From Thalassobaculum sp965228445 (lineage in GTDB: Bacteria; Pseudomonadota; Alphaproteobacteria; Thalassobaculales; Thalassobaculaceae): a DNA stretch of 64,000 bases. Where the stretch lies: contig OZ245813.1 in assembly GCA_965228445.1 (NCBI GenBank), positions 1,240,001-1,304,000 of the forward strand, in the 5' to 3' direction. Numbering within the stretch: position 1 is the first letter of the stretch; each line of letters begins with the position of its first letter. A model generated the notes under the pieces. The model made no database searches. It was not told the origin of the DNA and saw nothing but the letters and a program-made list of their open reading frames with translations. Made by a program: the position numbers and the translations under genes. Below, one piece after another: positions 7,885 through 17,113 of the stretch.

Positions 7885-8922
7885 CTACCCCTTCCCCTCG
7901 CCCAGCGCCACCAGCCGGGACAGCAGCGAGTCGCGGGTGACCATCCCCACCGTCCGCTCGCCGTCACGCACCACCACCGGGTTCGGGTCGCGCAGGATGC
8001 ATTCCATGACGTCCTCGATCTCGGCCTCGCGCGCCACGGTCACCTCGGAGACCGTGCCCGCCACCGGCACCATCACATCCCCCGCCGTCAGCACGCCGAG
8101 CGGGTTCATGTTGTGCACGAACTCAGCCACGTAATCATTTGCCGGATCGGAATAAATCTCGCGGGGCGTTCCGCACTGAACGATCCGCCCGCCCTCCATG
8201 ATCGCGATCCGGTCGCCCAGCTTGAACGCCTCGTCCAGATCGTGGCTGACGAAGATTATCGTCCGCTTCAGGCTCTTCTGCAGGTCGAGCAGCTCGTTCT
8301 GCAGATGGGTGCGGATCAGCGGGTCGAGCGCCGAGAACGGCTCGTCCATCAGCAGGATCGGCGCCTTGGTGGCGAAGGCGCGGGCGAGGCCGACCCGCTG
8401 CTGCATGCCGCCGGACAGCTCTCCGACCTTGCGGTCGGCCCAGTCGGACAGCCCGACGAGTGCCAGCTGCTCGGCGACCTGCTCGCCGCGCTCCCGCGCC
8501 CCCATGCCGGCCAGCTCAAGCCCAAGGCCGACATTCTCCGCCACGCTGCGCCAGGGCAGCAGGCCGAACTGCTGGAACACCATGGCCACGCGGTTCTGCC
8601 GCAGCCGGCGCAGGGTGGCCGGATCGGTGTCGGAGATGTTCACCATCCCGGCGCCGTCATTGACCATTACGCAGCCGCGGGTGACCGGGTTCAGCGCATT
8701 GACCGCCCGCAGCAGGGTCGACTTGCCGGAGCCGGACAGGCCCATCAGCACCAGGATCTCGCCCTCGCCCACGCTCAGCGAGCAGTCGTGCACGCCCAGC
8801 ACCTGCCCGGTCTCGGCCTGAATCTCGGCGCGCGACCGGCCCGCGTCCATCATCGGCAGGGCGGTCTGCGGCGTGTCGCCGAAGACGATGGAGACGTTCT
8901 GGAACTCGACCGCGACACTCAT
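7885..8922 (-). CDS. choV: Choline ABC transporter ATP-binding protein ChoV
   Basis: ProV/OpuA-type ATPase of 345 residues, started at the ATG at 8922 that overlaps the choW stop by four bases. Walker A is GLSGSGKST (residues 61-69), the signature is LSGGMQQRVGLARAF, Walker B is ILLMDEPFSALDPLIR and the switch His is in FVSHDLDEAF. The insertion before Walker A (MMDAGRSRAEIQAETGQ) is characteristic of ChoV/ProV-like members. The C-terminal stretch (about residues 285-340, TVSEVTVAREAEIEDVM...VRDGERTVGMVTRD) looks like one CBS-type module, the part used for osmotic sensing in relatives. Confidence 0.93.
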   Translation of the reverse strand: MSVAVEFQNVSIVFGDTPQTALPMMDAGRSRAEIQAETGQVLGVHDCSLSVGEGEILVLMGLSGSGKSTLLRAVNALNPVTRGCVMVNDGAGMVNISDTDPATLRRLRQNRVAMVFQQFGLLPWRSVAENVGLGLELAGMGARERGEQVAEQLALVGLSDWADRKVGELSGGMQQRVGLARAFATKAPILLMDEPFSALDPLIRTHLQNELLDLQKSLKRTIIFVSHDLDEAFKLGDRIAIMEGGRIVQCGTPREIYSDPANDYVAEFVHNMNPLGVLTAGDVMVPVAGTVSEVTVAREAEIEDVMECILRDPNPVVVRDGERTVGMVTRDSLLSRLVALGEGKG

Positions 8923-9767
8923 TCCTTCGTCACCCGCAGCATGCGGTCGAGCATGATGGCGACCACGACGATGATGAAGCCACTCTCGAACCCGAGCGCG
9001 GTGTTGACCTGGTTCAGCGCCCGGACCACCGGCACGCCGAGCCCGTCGGCCCCGACCAGGGCGGCGATGACGACCATGGACAGGGACAGCATGATGGTCT
9101 GGTTCAGCCCGGCCATGATCTGCGGGAAGGCGTAGGGCAGTTCCACCTTCCACAGTTTCTGCGACGGCGTGGCGCCGAACGCCTCCGCCGCCTCCAGCAG
9201 ATGGGTCGGGGTCGAGACCACGCCCAGATGGGTCAGCCGGATCGGGGCCGGCACCACGAAGATCACCGTGGCGATCAGACCCGGCACCATGCCGATGCCG
9301 AAGAACACGATGGCCGGGATCAGATAGACGAAGGTCGGCAGGGTCTGCATCAGGTCGAGCACCGGCCGCATCACCCGATAGAGCCGCGGGCGGTGGGCGA
9401 CGGCGATGCCGATCGGCACGCCGATGCCCATGCACACCACGCAGGCCGACAGCACCAGGGTCAGGGATTCCGTCGTCTCCTCCCAGTAGCCCTGGTTCAG
9501 GATGAACAGGAAACCGACCACGATGAAGGCGGTGGTCTTCCAGTTGCGCTGGAGCGCGTAGGTCAGCCCCGCGAAGACCGCGACGATCACCAGCGGATGC
9601 GGTCCCTGCAGCACCCACAGGATCGCGTCGATCATCCATTCCAGCGCGTCCGACAGGGTCCAGAAGAACCAGCCGCCATTGGTCTGCAGCCAGTCGAACA
9701 GCTCCCCCGCCGTCCGGCCGACCGGGATCTTGGTCTCGGTCAACCACTCCATGGCACCCCCCGCCAA
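8919..9767 (-). CDS. choW: Choline ABC transporter permease ChoW
   Basis: Inner-membrane permease of up to 282 residues, with about six to seven membrane spans and the ProW/ChoW pattern (WKTTAFIVVGFLFILNQGYW, DLMQTLPTFVYLIPAIVFFGIGMVPGLIA). The EAA-type cytoplasmic loop, which docks on ChoV, is EAAEAFGATPSQKLWKVELP. Translation may start at 9767 or at the internal ATG at 9752 (MEWLTETK). Its end overlaps choV by four bases. It lies downstream of choX. Confidence 0.93.
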   Translation of the reverse strand: MAGGAMEWLTETKIPVGRTAGELFDWLQTNGGWFFWTLSDALEWMIDAILWVLQGPHPLVIVAVFAGLTYALQRNWKTTAFIVVGFLFILNQGYWEETTESLTLVLSACVVCMGIGVPIGIAVAHRPRLYRVMRPVLDLMQTLPTFVYLIPAIVFFGIGMVPGLIATVIFVVPAPIRLTHLGVVSTPTHLLEAAEAFGATPSQKLWKVELPYAFPQIMAGLNQTIMLSLSMVVIAALVGADGLGVPVVRALNQVNTALGFESGFIIVVVAIMLDRMLRVTKE

Positions 9768-9823
9768 TCCGTCACAACGAGGACGGAAGGGGCGCGGGGC
9801 CCCTTCCGCCTACCCGATACAGC

Positions 9824-10750
9824 TCAGAGGCCGAGCGACGCCTTCACCGCCGCCTTGGCGTCGCCGCCGTCCTTGGCGGTCACGCCCTCGAGCCAGCCCA
9901 TGACCGTGTCCGGATTGGCCTTCAGCCAGGCGGTCGCGGCCGCGTCGGGCGCCATGCCGTCGTCCAGGATCGCGCCCATGATCTCGTTCTCCATGGCGAG
10001 CGTGAACTTCAGGTTCTTCAGCAGCGCGCCGACGTTCTTGCACTCGTCCACATAGCCCGCGCGGGTGTTGGTGTAGACGGTCGCCCCGCCCAGATCCGGG
10101 CCGAAATAATCGTCGCCGCCGGTCAGGTAGGTGAGGTCGAAATTGGCGTTCATCGGGTGCGGCTCCCAGCCGAGGAAGACCACCGGCTCGCCGCGCTGGT
10201 CGGCCCGCTTCACCTGGGCCAGCATGCCCTGCTCGGAGCTTTCCTTGACGCTGAAGCCCTTCAGCCCGAAGGCGTCCTTCTCGATCATGTCGAGGATCAG
10301 GCGGTTGCCGTCATTGCCCGGCTCGATGCCGTAGATCGTCTCGTCCAGCGCATCGGCATGCTTGGCGATGTCGGCGAAGCTCTTGATGCCGAGCTTGGCG
10401 CCGGCGGCGTTGGTCGCCAGCGTGTACTTCGCCCCTTCCAGGTTCTCGCGCACGGTATCGACCGTGCCCTTCTCCCGATACGGCGCGATGTCGCCTTCCA
10501 TGGTCGGCATCCAGTTGCCGAGGAACACGTCGATATCGCCCTGGGCCATGGAGGTGTAGGTCACCGGCACGGACAGGACCTTGATGTCGGTCTCGTAGCC
10601 CAGCGCCTGCAGCACCTCGGTGGTGGCGGCTGTGGTGGCGGTGATGTCGGTCCAGCCGACATCGGAGAAGGTGACGGTATCGCAGCTCGCATAGGCGGTG
10701 CCGGCGGTGAGGCTCAGCGCCAGGGCAAGCGCGGCGGTTCTGGTTCTCAT
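9824..10750 (-). CDS. choX: Choline ABC transporter substrate-binding protein ChoX
   Basis: Periplasmic protein of 308 residues with a Sec signal peptide ending in AYASC. The four aromatic residues that box the trimethylammonium group in Sinorhizobium ChoX (W43, W90, Y119, W205) have clear equivalents here with a constant offset of ten: W33 (DVGWTD), W80 (LGNWMPTMEG), Y109 (AKYTLATN) and W195 (LGWEPHP). This supports choline as the main ligand, rather than betaine or proline only. First of the choXWV set; a 56-base gap precedes choW. Confidence 0.94.
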   Translation of the reverse strand: MRTRTAALALALSLTAGTAYASCDTVTFSDVGWTDITATTAATTEVLQALGYETDIKVLSVPVTYTSMAQGDIDVFLGNWMPTMEGDIAPYREKGTVDTVRENLEGAKYTLATNAAGAKLGIKSFADIAKHADALDETIYGIEPGNDGNRLILDMIEKDAFGLKGFSVKESSEQGMLAQVKRADQRGEPVVFLGWEPHPMNANFDLTYLTGGDDYFGPDLGGATVYTNTRAGYVDECKNVGALLKNLKFTLAMENEIMGAILDDGMAPDAAATAWLKANPDTVMGWLEGVTAKDGGDAKAAVKASLGL

Positions 10751-10784
10751 CGAGAAAACTCCCCCGTTTCATCTGAATGGCTTT

Positions 10785-10809
10785 GATCGCCCACCGGTTG
10801 CGGGCGATC
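10785..10809. terminator. Hairpin upstream of choX
   Basis: GATCGCCC (10785-10792) and GGGCGATC (10802-10809) form a perfect 8-bp stem with a nine-base loop, in the 129-base gap between the FAD oxidoreductase and choX. There is no T-run on the minus strand, so it may be an operator or a partial terminator that separates the liv/oxidase unit from choXWV. Function not established. Confidence 0.4.
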
Positions 10810-10879
10810 GGTTGCCTATCACAGCACAGATCCGGAAGAGGTCAACCGAAGCGCCTGAACGGCGGTTCAGCGACGTGTC

Positions 10880-12181
10880 TCAGTCCCGTGCGTCCAACTG
10901 CCGGTAGCGCACCAGGGCCGCCTGGGCCAGACGGCCGAGCGAACTGAGGAACGGCATCGGCTCGACCTCCATCTTCGGCAGCCCCAGCGCGTCGTCCGGC
11001 TTGCCCTGGGCCCAGTCGGCCAGTTCCTTGCCCATCGCCACGCCCAGAGCCATGCCGCGGCCGTTATAGGCGATCGGGGTGATGGCGCCCGGCCCGATCG
11101 AGTGCACCCGCGGCAGCCGGTTCGGGGTCATGGCGATGCGGCCGTTCCAGACATATTCCAGCCTGCGGTCCTGCACCTGCGGGAAGGCGTTGCCGATGCG
11201 CTCGGCGATCCAGGGACGGATGCGCGCGTCCATGTTGAGGGGCAGCGCCAGGGTCGCCCCGGTGACCAGCCGGCCCGCCCGGTCCTTGCGGAACGGATAG
11301 AGGTCGCGCCTGGTGTCGGAGGAGGAGATGTCGCTCGGGATCACGCTGGCGGCGATATCGGCCGGCATCGGGTGGGTGGAGACCTGGTAGTTGATGATCC
11401 GCACCAGGGTCTTGGCGAGCGACGGGATCAGCGCGCCGGTATAGGCGTTGGTCGCCACCACCAGCCGGTCGGCCGTCACCTGCCCCTGCGGCGTCGTCAC
11501 CCGCCAGTCCGTGCCCTCGCGGGTGACGGTCAGCGCCGGCGAGCCGGTGAAGACCTTCGCCCCCTGCTCCATCGCCGCCTTGGCGAGGCCCTGGGCCAGG
11601 GCCAGCGGGTTCACATGGCCGCCGGAATGCATGAACAGCGCGCCGTGATAGATGTCGGTCCCGAGCTTCTCGGCGATCTGGCCGGAATCCAGCATCTCAG
11701 CCCGGGCCTGGCGCCGGGTCCACTCGCCGTAGCGCTTCTCCAGCAGCTTCAGGCGCGAGGCCCGGTGCGCCGGCTGGGCCCAACCGGTCTGCACCGCGTC
11801 GCAGTCGATGTCGTATTTGCGGATCAGGTCGAAGGTCAGGGACGCGCTGTCCCGCAGGAAGGCAACCATGCGCTCGCCCGCATCGGCGCCGAACTTCGAC
11901 ACCAGGAAATCCGGATCGCCGGCGGCGAGTGTGGGGATGATGTGGCCGCTGTTGCGCCCGGAGCCGCCGAAGCCGGTCCGCGCCGCCTCAAGCACCACCG
12001 CCGAGATGCCGCGCTCGGCCATGTGCAGGGCGGTGGAGAGCCCGGTAACGCCGCCGCCGACGATGACGACATCCGCTTTCAGCGAGTCGCGAAATTCGGT
12101 GGTCAGCGGCGGCGGCGGGGCGGTGGCCGCCCACAGGGACGGCGCGTGGGCGGGTGGGCTCTTCGATGCGGCGTCGGACAC
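10880..12181 (-). CDS. FAD-dependent amine/amino-acid oxidoreductase (DAO family)
   Basis: 433 residues. The Rossmann FAD motif VVIVGGGVTGLSTALHMAERG lies near residue 38, followed by GGSGRNSGHIIP, the pattern of the glycine oxidase / sarcosine oxidase / gamma-glutamylputrescine oxidase group of the DAO family. It ends with the C-terminal flavin-proximal segment AYNGRGMALGVAMGKELADW. It presumably oxidises a primary or secondary amine or amino acid, releasing an imine and then ammonia; the substrate is unknown. The start is GTG at 12181, which shares one base with the livM-like stop (TAGTG), so translation is coupled to the transporter upstream. This suggests that it acts on the imported compound. 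Confidence 0.85.
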   Translation of the reverse strand: MSDAASKSPPAHAPSLWAATAPPPPLTTEFRDSLKADVVIVGGGVTGLSTALHMAERGISAVVLEAARTGFGGSGRNSGHIIPTLAAGDPDFLVSKFGADAGERMVAFLRDSASLTFDLIRKYDIDCDAVQTGWAQPAHRASRLKLLEKRYGEWTRRQARAEMLDSGQIAEKLGTDIYHGALFMHSGGHVNPLALAQGLAKAAMEQGAKVFTGSPALTVTREGTDWRVTTPQGQVTADRLVVATNAYTGALIPSLAKTLVRIINYQVSTHPMPADIAASVIPSDISSSDTRRDLYPFRKDRAGRLVTGATLALPLNMDARIRPWIAERIGNAFPQVQDRRLEYVWNGRIAMTPNRLPRVHSIGPGAITPIAYNGRGMALGVAMGKELADWAQGKPDDALGLPKMEVEPMPFLSSLGRLAQAALVRYRQLDARD

Positions 12182-13212
12182 TATTCCCCCGGCTGCGGCC
12201 TCGGTTGCGCGGTCGGGCCGCCGCTATCGGATCGCCTGTCAAACATCTCGATCACCCGCCCGAGCACGCCGCGCGGCATGTAGATGATGAACAGAACCAG
12301 CATCGCCCCGTAGATCATGACGTCCAGGCCGTGGACATCATGACCCACAGTCTGGCGCAGCCCTTCGGTAAGGAGCAACGTGATAACCGCCCCGACCGTC
12401 GGGCCGAGTTGCACGAACATACCGCCGGCGATGGCCGCGAAGACGATCTGCAACGAGATGGCGATGCCCGAGGTGGTCTCCGGGTTGATGTAGAGCTGGT
12501 ACTGGCCGTAGATCGCCCCGCCGACCGCCGTCATGCCGGCGGAGATCATGGTGACGATCAGCTTGGTGCGGGTGACGTGCACGCCGAGCGAGGCGGCGGC
12601 GTCCTCCTCCTGGCTGACCGCCTCCATGGCATAGCGGATCATCGACCGGTCCACCGCCCGCCAGACCAGCAGGCCGAGCACCCAGACCACCACCACGATG
12701 TAGAACCAGGTCACCTTGTCGGAGAACTGCATGGCGATGAACGAGTTCGGGGTATCGGCGGAGATCACGCTGTCCGGCGTCACGCCGAGCGAGCCGCCGG
12801 TATACTCGCGCAGGGCCACGATCAGCAGCCGCGCCACCTCCGACAGGGCCAGGGTCACCAGCGCGAAGTAGTGGCCGGTGATCCTGAAGCGGAAGCACGG
12901 GAAGCCGATCATGATGCCGACCGCGACCGACACGACCACCGCCACCGGAATGCCGATCCACGGCGTGATGCCGGCATGGTTCCACAGCATGGTCACCACA
13001 TAGGCGCCGATGCCCATGAAGGCGCCGTGGCCGAGCGAGACCAGCCCGAACCGGCCCATCACCGACCAGCCGGTGTAGATGTAGCCCCAGAGCAGCACCG
13101 AGATGGCGATGTGCAGCACGTAGTCGCTGAAGCCCAGCATCGGGAAGGCGAGGACGGCGATCAGGCCGACCGTCTTGATGATCAGGCCCGTCTTGTTCAT
13201 GGCAGGGTTCAT
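12181..13212 (-). CDS. Branched-chain-type ABC permease (LivM family)
   Basis: 343 residues, about nine membrane spans, with the LivM pattern YIYTGWSVMGRFGLVSLGHGAFMGIGAYV near residue 45 and FRITGHYFALVTLALSEVARLL near residue 108. The GAGGGG ribosome binding site supports the start at 13212. It forms the translocation pore with the LivH-like protein. Same strand and ten bases after livH; its stop overlaps the FAD enzyme start. The substrate is probably an amino acid, amide or amine. Confidence 0.92.
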   Translation of the reverse strand: MNPAMNKTGLIIKTVGLIAVLAFPMLGFSDYVLHIAISVLLWGYIYTGWSVMGRFGLVSLGHGAFMGIGAYVVTMLWNHAGITPWIGIPVAVVVSVAVGIMIGFPCFRFRITGHYFALVTLALSEVARLLIVALREYTGGSLGVTPDSVISADTPNSFIAMQFSDKVTWFYIVVVVWVLGLLVWRAVDRSMIRYAMEAVSQEEDAAASLGVHVTRTKLIVTMISAGMTAVGGAIYGQYQLYINPETTSGIAISLQIVFAAIAGGMFVQLGPTVGAVITLLLTEGLRQTVGHDVHGLDVMIYGAMLVLFIIYMPRGVLGRVIEMFDRRSDSGGPTAQPRPQPGE

Positions 13213-13222
13213 GGCCGGCCCC

Positions 13223-14098
13223 TCAGCTCTTGGATCCGAGAATGCCCTGCGGGCGGATGAACATCATGACGATGAAGAAGGCGAAGGCGATCACGTAGCC
13301 CCATTCGATCTCGGCGTAGAAGCCGCCGAGCGCGATGAACTCGGCGAAGATGAAGGCGGCGATGAACCCGCCGATCATGTTGCCAAGCCCGCCCATCACG
13401 CAGACCATGAAGGTGATCGGCCCGAAGGTGAGCCCGATCGCCGGATGGATGTCGTACAGCAGCACCAGCAGGCAGGCGCCGAGCCCGGCGAGCCCGCCGC
13501 CGAGCGCCGAGGTCACCAGGTAGATCTTGCGCGGGCTCACCCCCATCAGCGGCATCACGTCCCGGTCCTGGCTGATCGCGCGGATGGCGGTGCCGAGATA
13601 GGTGCGCTTCAGGAACAGCCACAGCCCGACGACCGCCACCAGGCTAACGATGAAGGCCAGCAGGCGGGTGGTGGGGATGTACATGTCCCCGGCCTCGATG
13701 CTGCCGAAGGAGACGCCCAGGTTCCGGAACTCCACGGAGAAGGCCAGCGTCGCGAAACCCTGCAGGAAGAACAGCACGCCGCCGGTCACCAGGAGCTGGT
13801 TGATCGGCTCGGTATGCAGGATCGGCCGGATGATGAAGTGGTGCAGCGCCGCGCCGAGCACGGCGACCACCAGGATTCCGGCGACCATCGCCAGCGGCAG
13901 CGGCACCCCGTAGTCGCTGTACAGGAAGTAGATTGTGTACATGCCGAGCATGATCAGCTCGGCGTAGCAGATCCACACCACGTCGATGACGCCGAAGATG
14001 ATGTTGAGGCCGAGGGAAAGCAGGGCCAGGACGCCGCCGAACAGCAGGCCCTGGATGACGGTCTCCCAGAAGAACGGGTCGGTGAGCGGAAAATCCAT
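13223..14098 (-). CDS. Branched-chain-type ABC permease (LivH family)
   Basis: 291 residues with the LivH hallmark GGVLALLSLGLNIIFGVIDVVWICYAELIMLGMY in the first quarter and AISQDRDVMPLMGVSPRKIYLVTSALGGGLAGLGACLL around residues 185-220. The family's usual INxAHG motif is replaced here by VWICYAE, an uncommon variant, while the rest of the fold is intact. Partner of the LivM-like permease; 12 bases after livF in the minus-strand operon. Confidence 0.92.
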   Translation of the reverse strand: MDFPLTDPFFWETVIQGLLFGGVLALLSLGLNIIFGVIDVVWICYAELIMLGMYTIYFLYSDYGVPLPLAMVAGILVVAVLGAALHHFIIRPILHTEPINQLLVTGGVLFFLQGFATLAFSVEFRNLGVSFGSIEAGDMYIPTTRLLAFIVSLVAVVGLWLFLKRTYLGTAIRAISQDRDVMPLMGVSPRKIYLVTSALGGGLAGLGACLLVLLYDIHPAIGLTFGPITFMVCVMGGLGNMIGGFIAAFIFAEFIALGGFYAEIEWGYVIAFAFFIVMMFIRPQGILGSKS

Positions 14099-14110
14099 GT
14101 CTGCCCTCCC

Positions 14111-14815
14111 TCAGAGGCCGATATAGGCGCGGCGGACTTCATCGTTCTCCAGGAGTTCCTGGGACGATCCGCTCATCTTGATCTGGCCGACCTCGAGCAG
14201 GTAGGCGCGGTCCACCACCTTGAGGACCTGCTGGATGTTCTGCTCGACGATCAGCACGGTGTAGCCCTCCTGGCGGATGCGCCGGACCAGGTCGAACACC
14301 TGCTGCACGATCACCGGGGCCAGACCGGCCGACGGCTCGTCCAGCAGCAGCAGTTTCGGCCCGGACATCAGCCCGCGGCCGATGGCGCACATCTGCTGCT
14401 CGCCGCCGGACATCGTCCCGGCGAGCTGGTGACGCCGCTCCTTCATGCGCGGGAACAGCTCGTAGACATAGGCGAGCCGGTCGTCGAAATGCGACCGGGC
14501 CGAGGAGATGAAGCCGCCCATCTTCAGGTTCTCCTCGACCGTCAGCCGGGGGAACAGGCGCCGGTGCTCCGGCACGTGGGCGATGCCCATCTCGATGATC
14601 TTGTGGGCGGGGACATCGTTCAGCGACACCCCCTCCATGGCGATCTCGCCGCCGTTCAGGTCGATGACCTTGGAGATCACCCGCAGCAGCGAGGTCTTGC
14701 CGGCCCCGTTCGGGCCGATCACCGCCACCGCCTCGCCGGCGCGGACCTCCAGGCTGACATCGAACAGCGCCTGGAAAGTGCCGTAGCCGGCGGAAACGTT
14801 TCTCAATTCCAGCAT
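14111..14815 (-). CDS. Branched-chain-type ABC ATP-binding protein (LivF family)
   Basis: 234 residues from the ATG at 14815 (MLELRNVSAGYG). A GTG five codons earlier, overlapping the livG stop, is an alternative start. Walker A is GPNGAGKTSLLR, the signature is MSGGEQQMCAIGRGL, Walker B is LLLLDEPSAGLAP and the H-loop is LIVEQNIQQ. LivF ATPases end soon after the H-loop, as here. It energises import together with the LivG-like ATPase. Confidence 0.93.
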   Translation of the reverse strand: MLELRNVSAGYGTFQALFDVSLEVRAGEAVAVIGPNGAGKTSLLRVISKVIDLNGGEIAMEGVSLNDVPAHKIIEMGIAHVPEHRRLFPRLTVEENLKMGGFISSARSHFDDRLAYVYELFPRMKERRHQLAGTMSGGEQQMCAIGRGLMSGPKLLLLDEPSAGLAPVIVQQVFDLVRRIRQEGYTVLIVEQNIQQVLKVVDRAYLLEVGQIKMSGSSQELLENDEVRRAYIGL

Positions 14816-14826
14816 GCCGCCCCCCG

Positions 14827-15612
14827 TCACGCGCCGGTTGTCTCGGCAGCGGCCTGGCCGCCCACCTGGCTCTGCACCGCTTCCGCATCGGTGCCGAGAT
14901 AGACCTCGACCACCTTGGGATCGTGGGCCACCTCCTGCGGCAGCCCGGCGGCGATGATCTCGCCGTGATCCAGCACGATGCAGCGGTCGACCACGCGCAT
15001 CAGCACGCCCATGATGTGCTCGACCCAGATGATGGTGATGCCCCGCTTCGCGCGGATATGGCTGAGCATGTCCGCCGCCTGGTCCATCTCCTTCTCGTCA
15101 AGGCCGCCGAGGCTCTCGTCGGCCAGGAGAAGACGCGGTTGGGTGGCCAACGCCCGGGCCAACTCGAGCTTCTTCAGCCCTGCTGCCCCCAGCCCGTCAA
15201 CCCGGGCGCGGCCGTCCACCGGGAGCTGCGTGAGCTCGAGCGCGTCCTCGGCCCGGGACCAAGCCTCCTCGCGGGAGATCGAGCCGTCGGAGCCGAAATA
15301 CGCGGCCAGCGCCACGTTCTCCAGGATGGTCAGTTTTCTGAAAGGACGCGGGATCTGATAGGTCCGTCCCACCCCCTTGTGACAGACCTGGGTGGGGGCG
15401 AGACCGGTGATGTCCCGCCCCTCCAGGGTGATGCTGCCGGCGGTCGGCGTCAGTGCCCCGGCGATCAGGTTGAAGGTGGTGCTCTTGCCCGAGCCGTTCG
15501 GTCCGATCAGTCCGAGGATCTCCCCCTCGCCCAGATCGAACGCGACCTCGCTGACGGCGGTGAAGCCGCCGAACTTCTTGGTCAGGCCGCGGACCTGCAA
15601 CATCTCTCCCAT
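14827..15612 (-). CDS. Branched-chain-type ABC ATP-binding protein (LivG family)
   Basis: 261 residues with Walker A GPNGSGKSTTFN, Walker B LLLADESLGGLDEKEM and H-loop IIWVEHIMGVLMRVVDR. The signature region reads LGAAGLKKLELARALAT, a diverged form of LSxGxxRRLEIARAL (AAGLKK where LSYGQQR is usual). The expected Walker B Glu is present (ADES). Whether this half is still a full ATPase cannot be judged by eye, since the partner site may compensate. It follows the binding protein gene by 51 bases. Confidence 0.9.
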   Translation of the reverse strand: MGEMLQVRGLTKKFGGFTAVSEVAFDLGEGEILGLIGPNGSGKSTTFNLIAGALTPTAGSITLEGRDITGLAPTQVCHKGVGRTYQIPRPFRKLTILENVALAAYFGSDGSISREEAWSRAEDALELTQLPVDGRARVDGLGAAGLKKLELARALATQPRLLLADESLGGLDEKEMDQAADMLSHIRAKRGITIIWVEHIMGVLMRVVDRCIVLDHGEIIAAGLPQEVAHDPKVVEVYLGTDAEAVQSQVGGQAAAETTGA

Positions 15613-15663
15613 CGCCGAAACCCCTGTGCCGACGTGTCCGATCTCTGAACGCTTAGGTCAGCG

Positions 15664-16986
15664 TCAGCGCGCGTAGGTGTGGCCGTCCGGCAGCGGTAGC
15701 ACCGGGTCCATGGTCTGGATCGCGGTCGGCCAGACGATCTTCGTCGCACCGTCCACGTACTGCATGACCACCGGCGAGGAACGCTCGTTCTGGCCCGCCA
15801 TCTGATGGCCCGGCGGGTTGAACTTCACGCCATAGCCCTGGACCGTGCCGCCGACCGGGATGTCGGTGTCGAGCGCGGCCTTGCGCAGGGATTCCGGATC
15901 GTAGCCGCCATAGGTCTTGATCGCGCGCGGCAGCACGTCGGAGAAGAAGATCCAGGCCTGGTTGAAGCCCATGGAGGTGTGCGGCGGCACTTCGTTCGCG
16001 CCGGTCTTCTCCTTGTAGCGCTTCACCATCTCGGCGGTCAGATCGCCCAGGCCCGGAGCGAGCGTCTTCGGATCGAGCAGTTGGGCCGCCACCGGGTCGG
16101 TGTTGTAGATGAAGTTGGCGTCCTCGCCGAAGGCCTCGGTCAGCTTGTCGATCTGGCCGTAGCCCGCACCGTGGCCGATCAGCGCCTTCCACTTCAGGCC
16201 CTGCTCCTTGGCCTGACGCAGGAACAGCGTGATGTCCGGGTTGTAGCCGGTGTGCAGGATCACGTCGGCCCGGGAGCGGCGCAGCTTGGTGACCAGGCTG
16301 GACAGGTCGGGCGCGGTTGCCGAGTAGCCTTCCTTCAGGGTCACGTCCATGCCGTAGCCCTTGCAGGTCTCCTCGTTGCCCGCGGCGACGCCGGAGCCGT
16401 AGGGACCGTCCTCATAGATGATCGCGACCTTCAGGTCGGACGGCTTCATGCCGAGCTTGCTCTCGGCGTATTCGTTCAGGAAGGTGCAGGACGCCCAGCC
16501 GAACTGGTCGGAGTGCACCTGGCCCCGGAATACGTATTTCAGGTTCTTGTCCTTGAACACCGCGGAGGACACGCAGACGTTCGCCCACATGAACTTCTGC
16601 TGCGCGTCGACCTTCTGCGCCATCGGCACGCAATGGGCCGAGGAGAACACGCCCATGACCAGGTCGACATTCTCCTGGTCGAGCAGACGGGTGGCCTCGT
16701 TGATCGCGACCTCGGCCTTGGACTGGGCGTCGGCGACGATCGTCTCGATCTTGTGACCCTCAACGCCCCCCTGTTCGTTGATCAGCTCCACGGCGATCTC
16801 GTTGCCGACGGCGGCCGCCGTCGAGCCACCGGCCGCGAACGGCCCGGTGAAGTCGTAGATCACGCCGATCCGGATCGGATCGGCCGCCTGTGCCGGGGCC
16901 GGCATCAGGGAGAATAGCGGTAGGGCGAGTGCGGCCGCGCCAAGCGCGGACACCGCCGCCCGACGGGCGACCTTGCTGGATTTCAT
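15664..16986 (-). CDS. Branched-chain amino acid/amide-type ABC substrate-binding protein
   Basis: 440 residues with a long signal peptide (cleavage after PAPAQA, near residue 34). The mature start DPIRIGVIYDFTGPFAAGGST and the segments FSSAHCVPMAQKVDAQQKF and KVAIIYEDGPYGSGVA belong to the type I periplasmic binding fold (Peripla_BP_6). The ligand cannot be read. Clustering with an FAD amine oxidase and with choXWV points to an amino acid, amide or amine. A very strong AGGAGGAAACG ribosome binding site precedes the ATG. First gene of the nine-gene minus-strand cluster. Confidence 0.92.
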   Translation of the reverse strand: MKSSKVARRAAVSALGAAALALPLFSLMPAPAQAADPIRIGVIYDFTGPFAAGGSTAAAVGNEIAVELINEQGGVEGHKIETIVADAQSKAEVAINEATRLLDQENVDLVMGVFSSAHCVPMAQKVDAQQKFMWANVCVSSAVFKDKNLKYVFRGQVHSDQFGWASCTFLNEYAESKLGMKPSDLKVAIIYEDGPYGSGVAAGNEETCKGYGMDVTLKEGYSATAPDLSSLVTKLRRSRADVILHTGYNPDITLFLRQAKEQGLKWKALIGHGAGYGQIDKLTEAFGEDANFIYNTDPVAAQLLDPKTLAPGLGDLTAEMVKRYKEKTGANEVPPHTSMGFNQAWIFFSDVLPRAIKTYGGYDPESLRKAALDTDIPVGGTVQGYGVKFNPPGHQMAGQNERSSPVVMQYVDGATKIVWPTAIQTMDPVLPLPDGHTYAR

Positions 16987-17113
16987 GACGTTTCCTCCTG
17001 CTCTTCAGAGCATTCACGTCCGGTGATCCCGGATCGTTGATTGGACGCCAAGTGTCGAAACCGAGGCTCTTAAGAGTCAAGATGGTAAACGCACATCAAT
17101 ACCCCGCATTACT

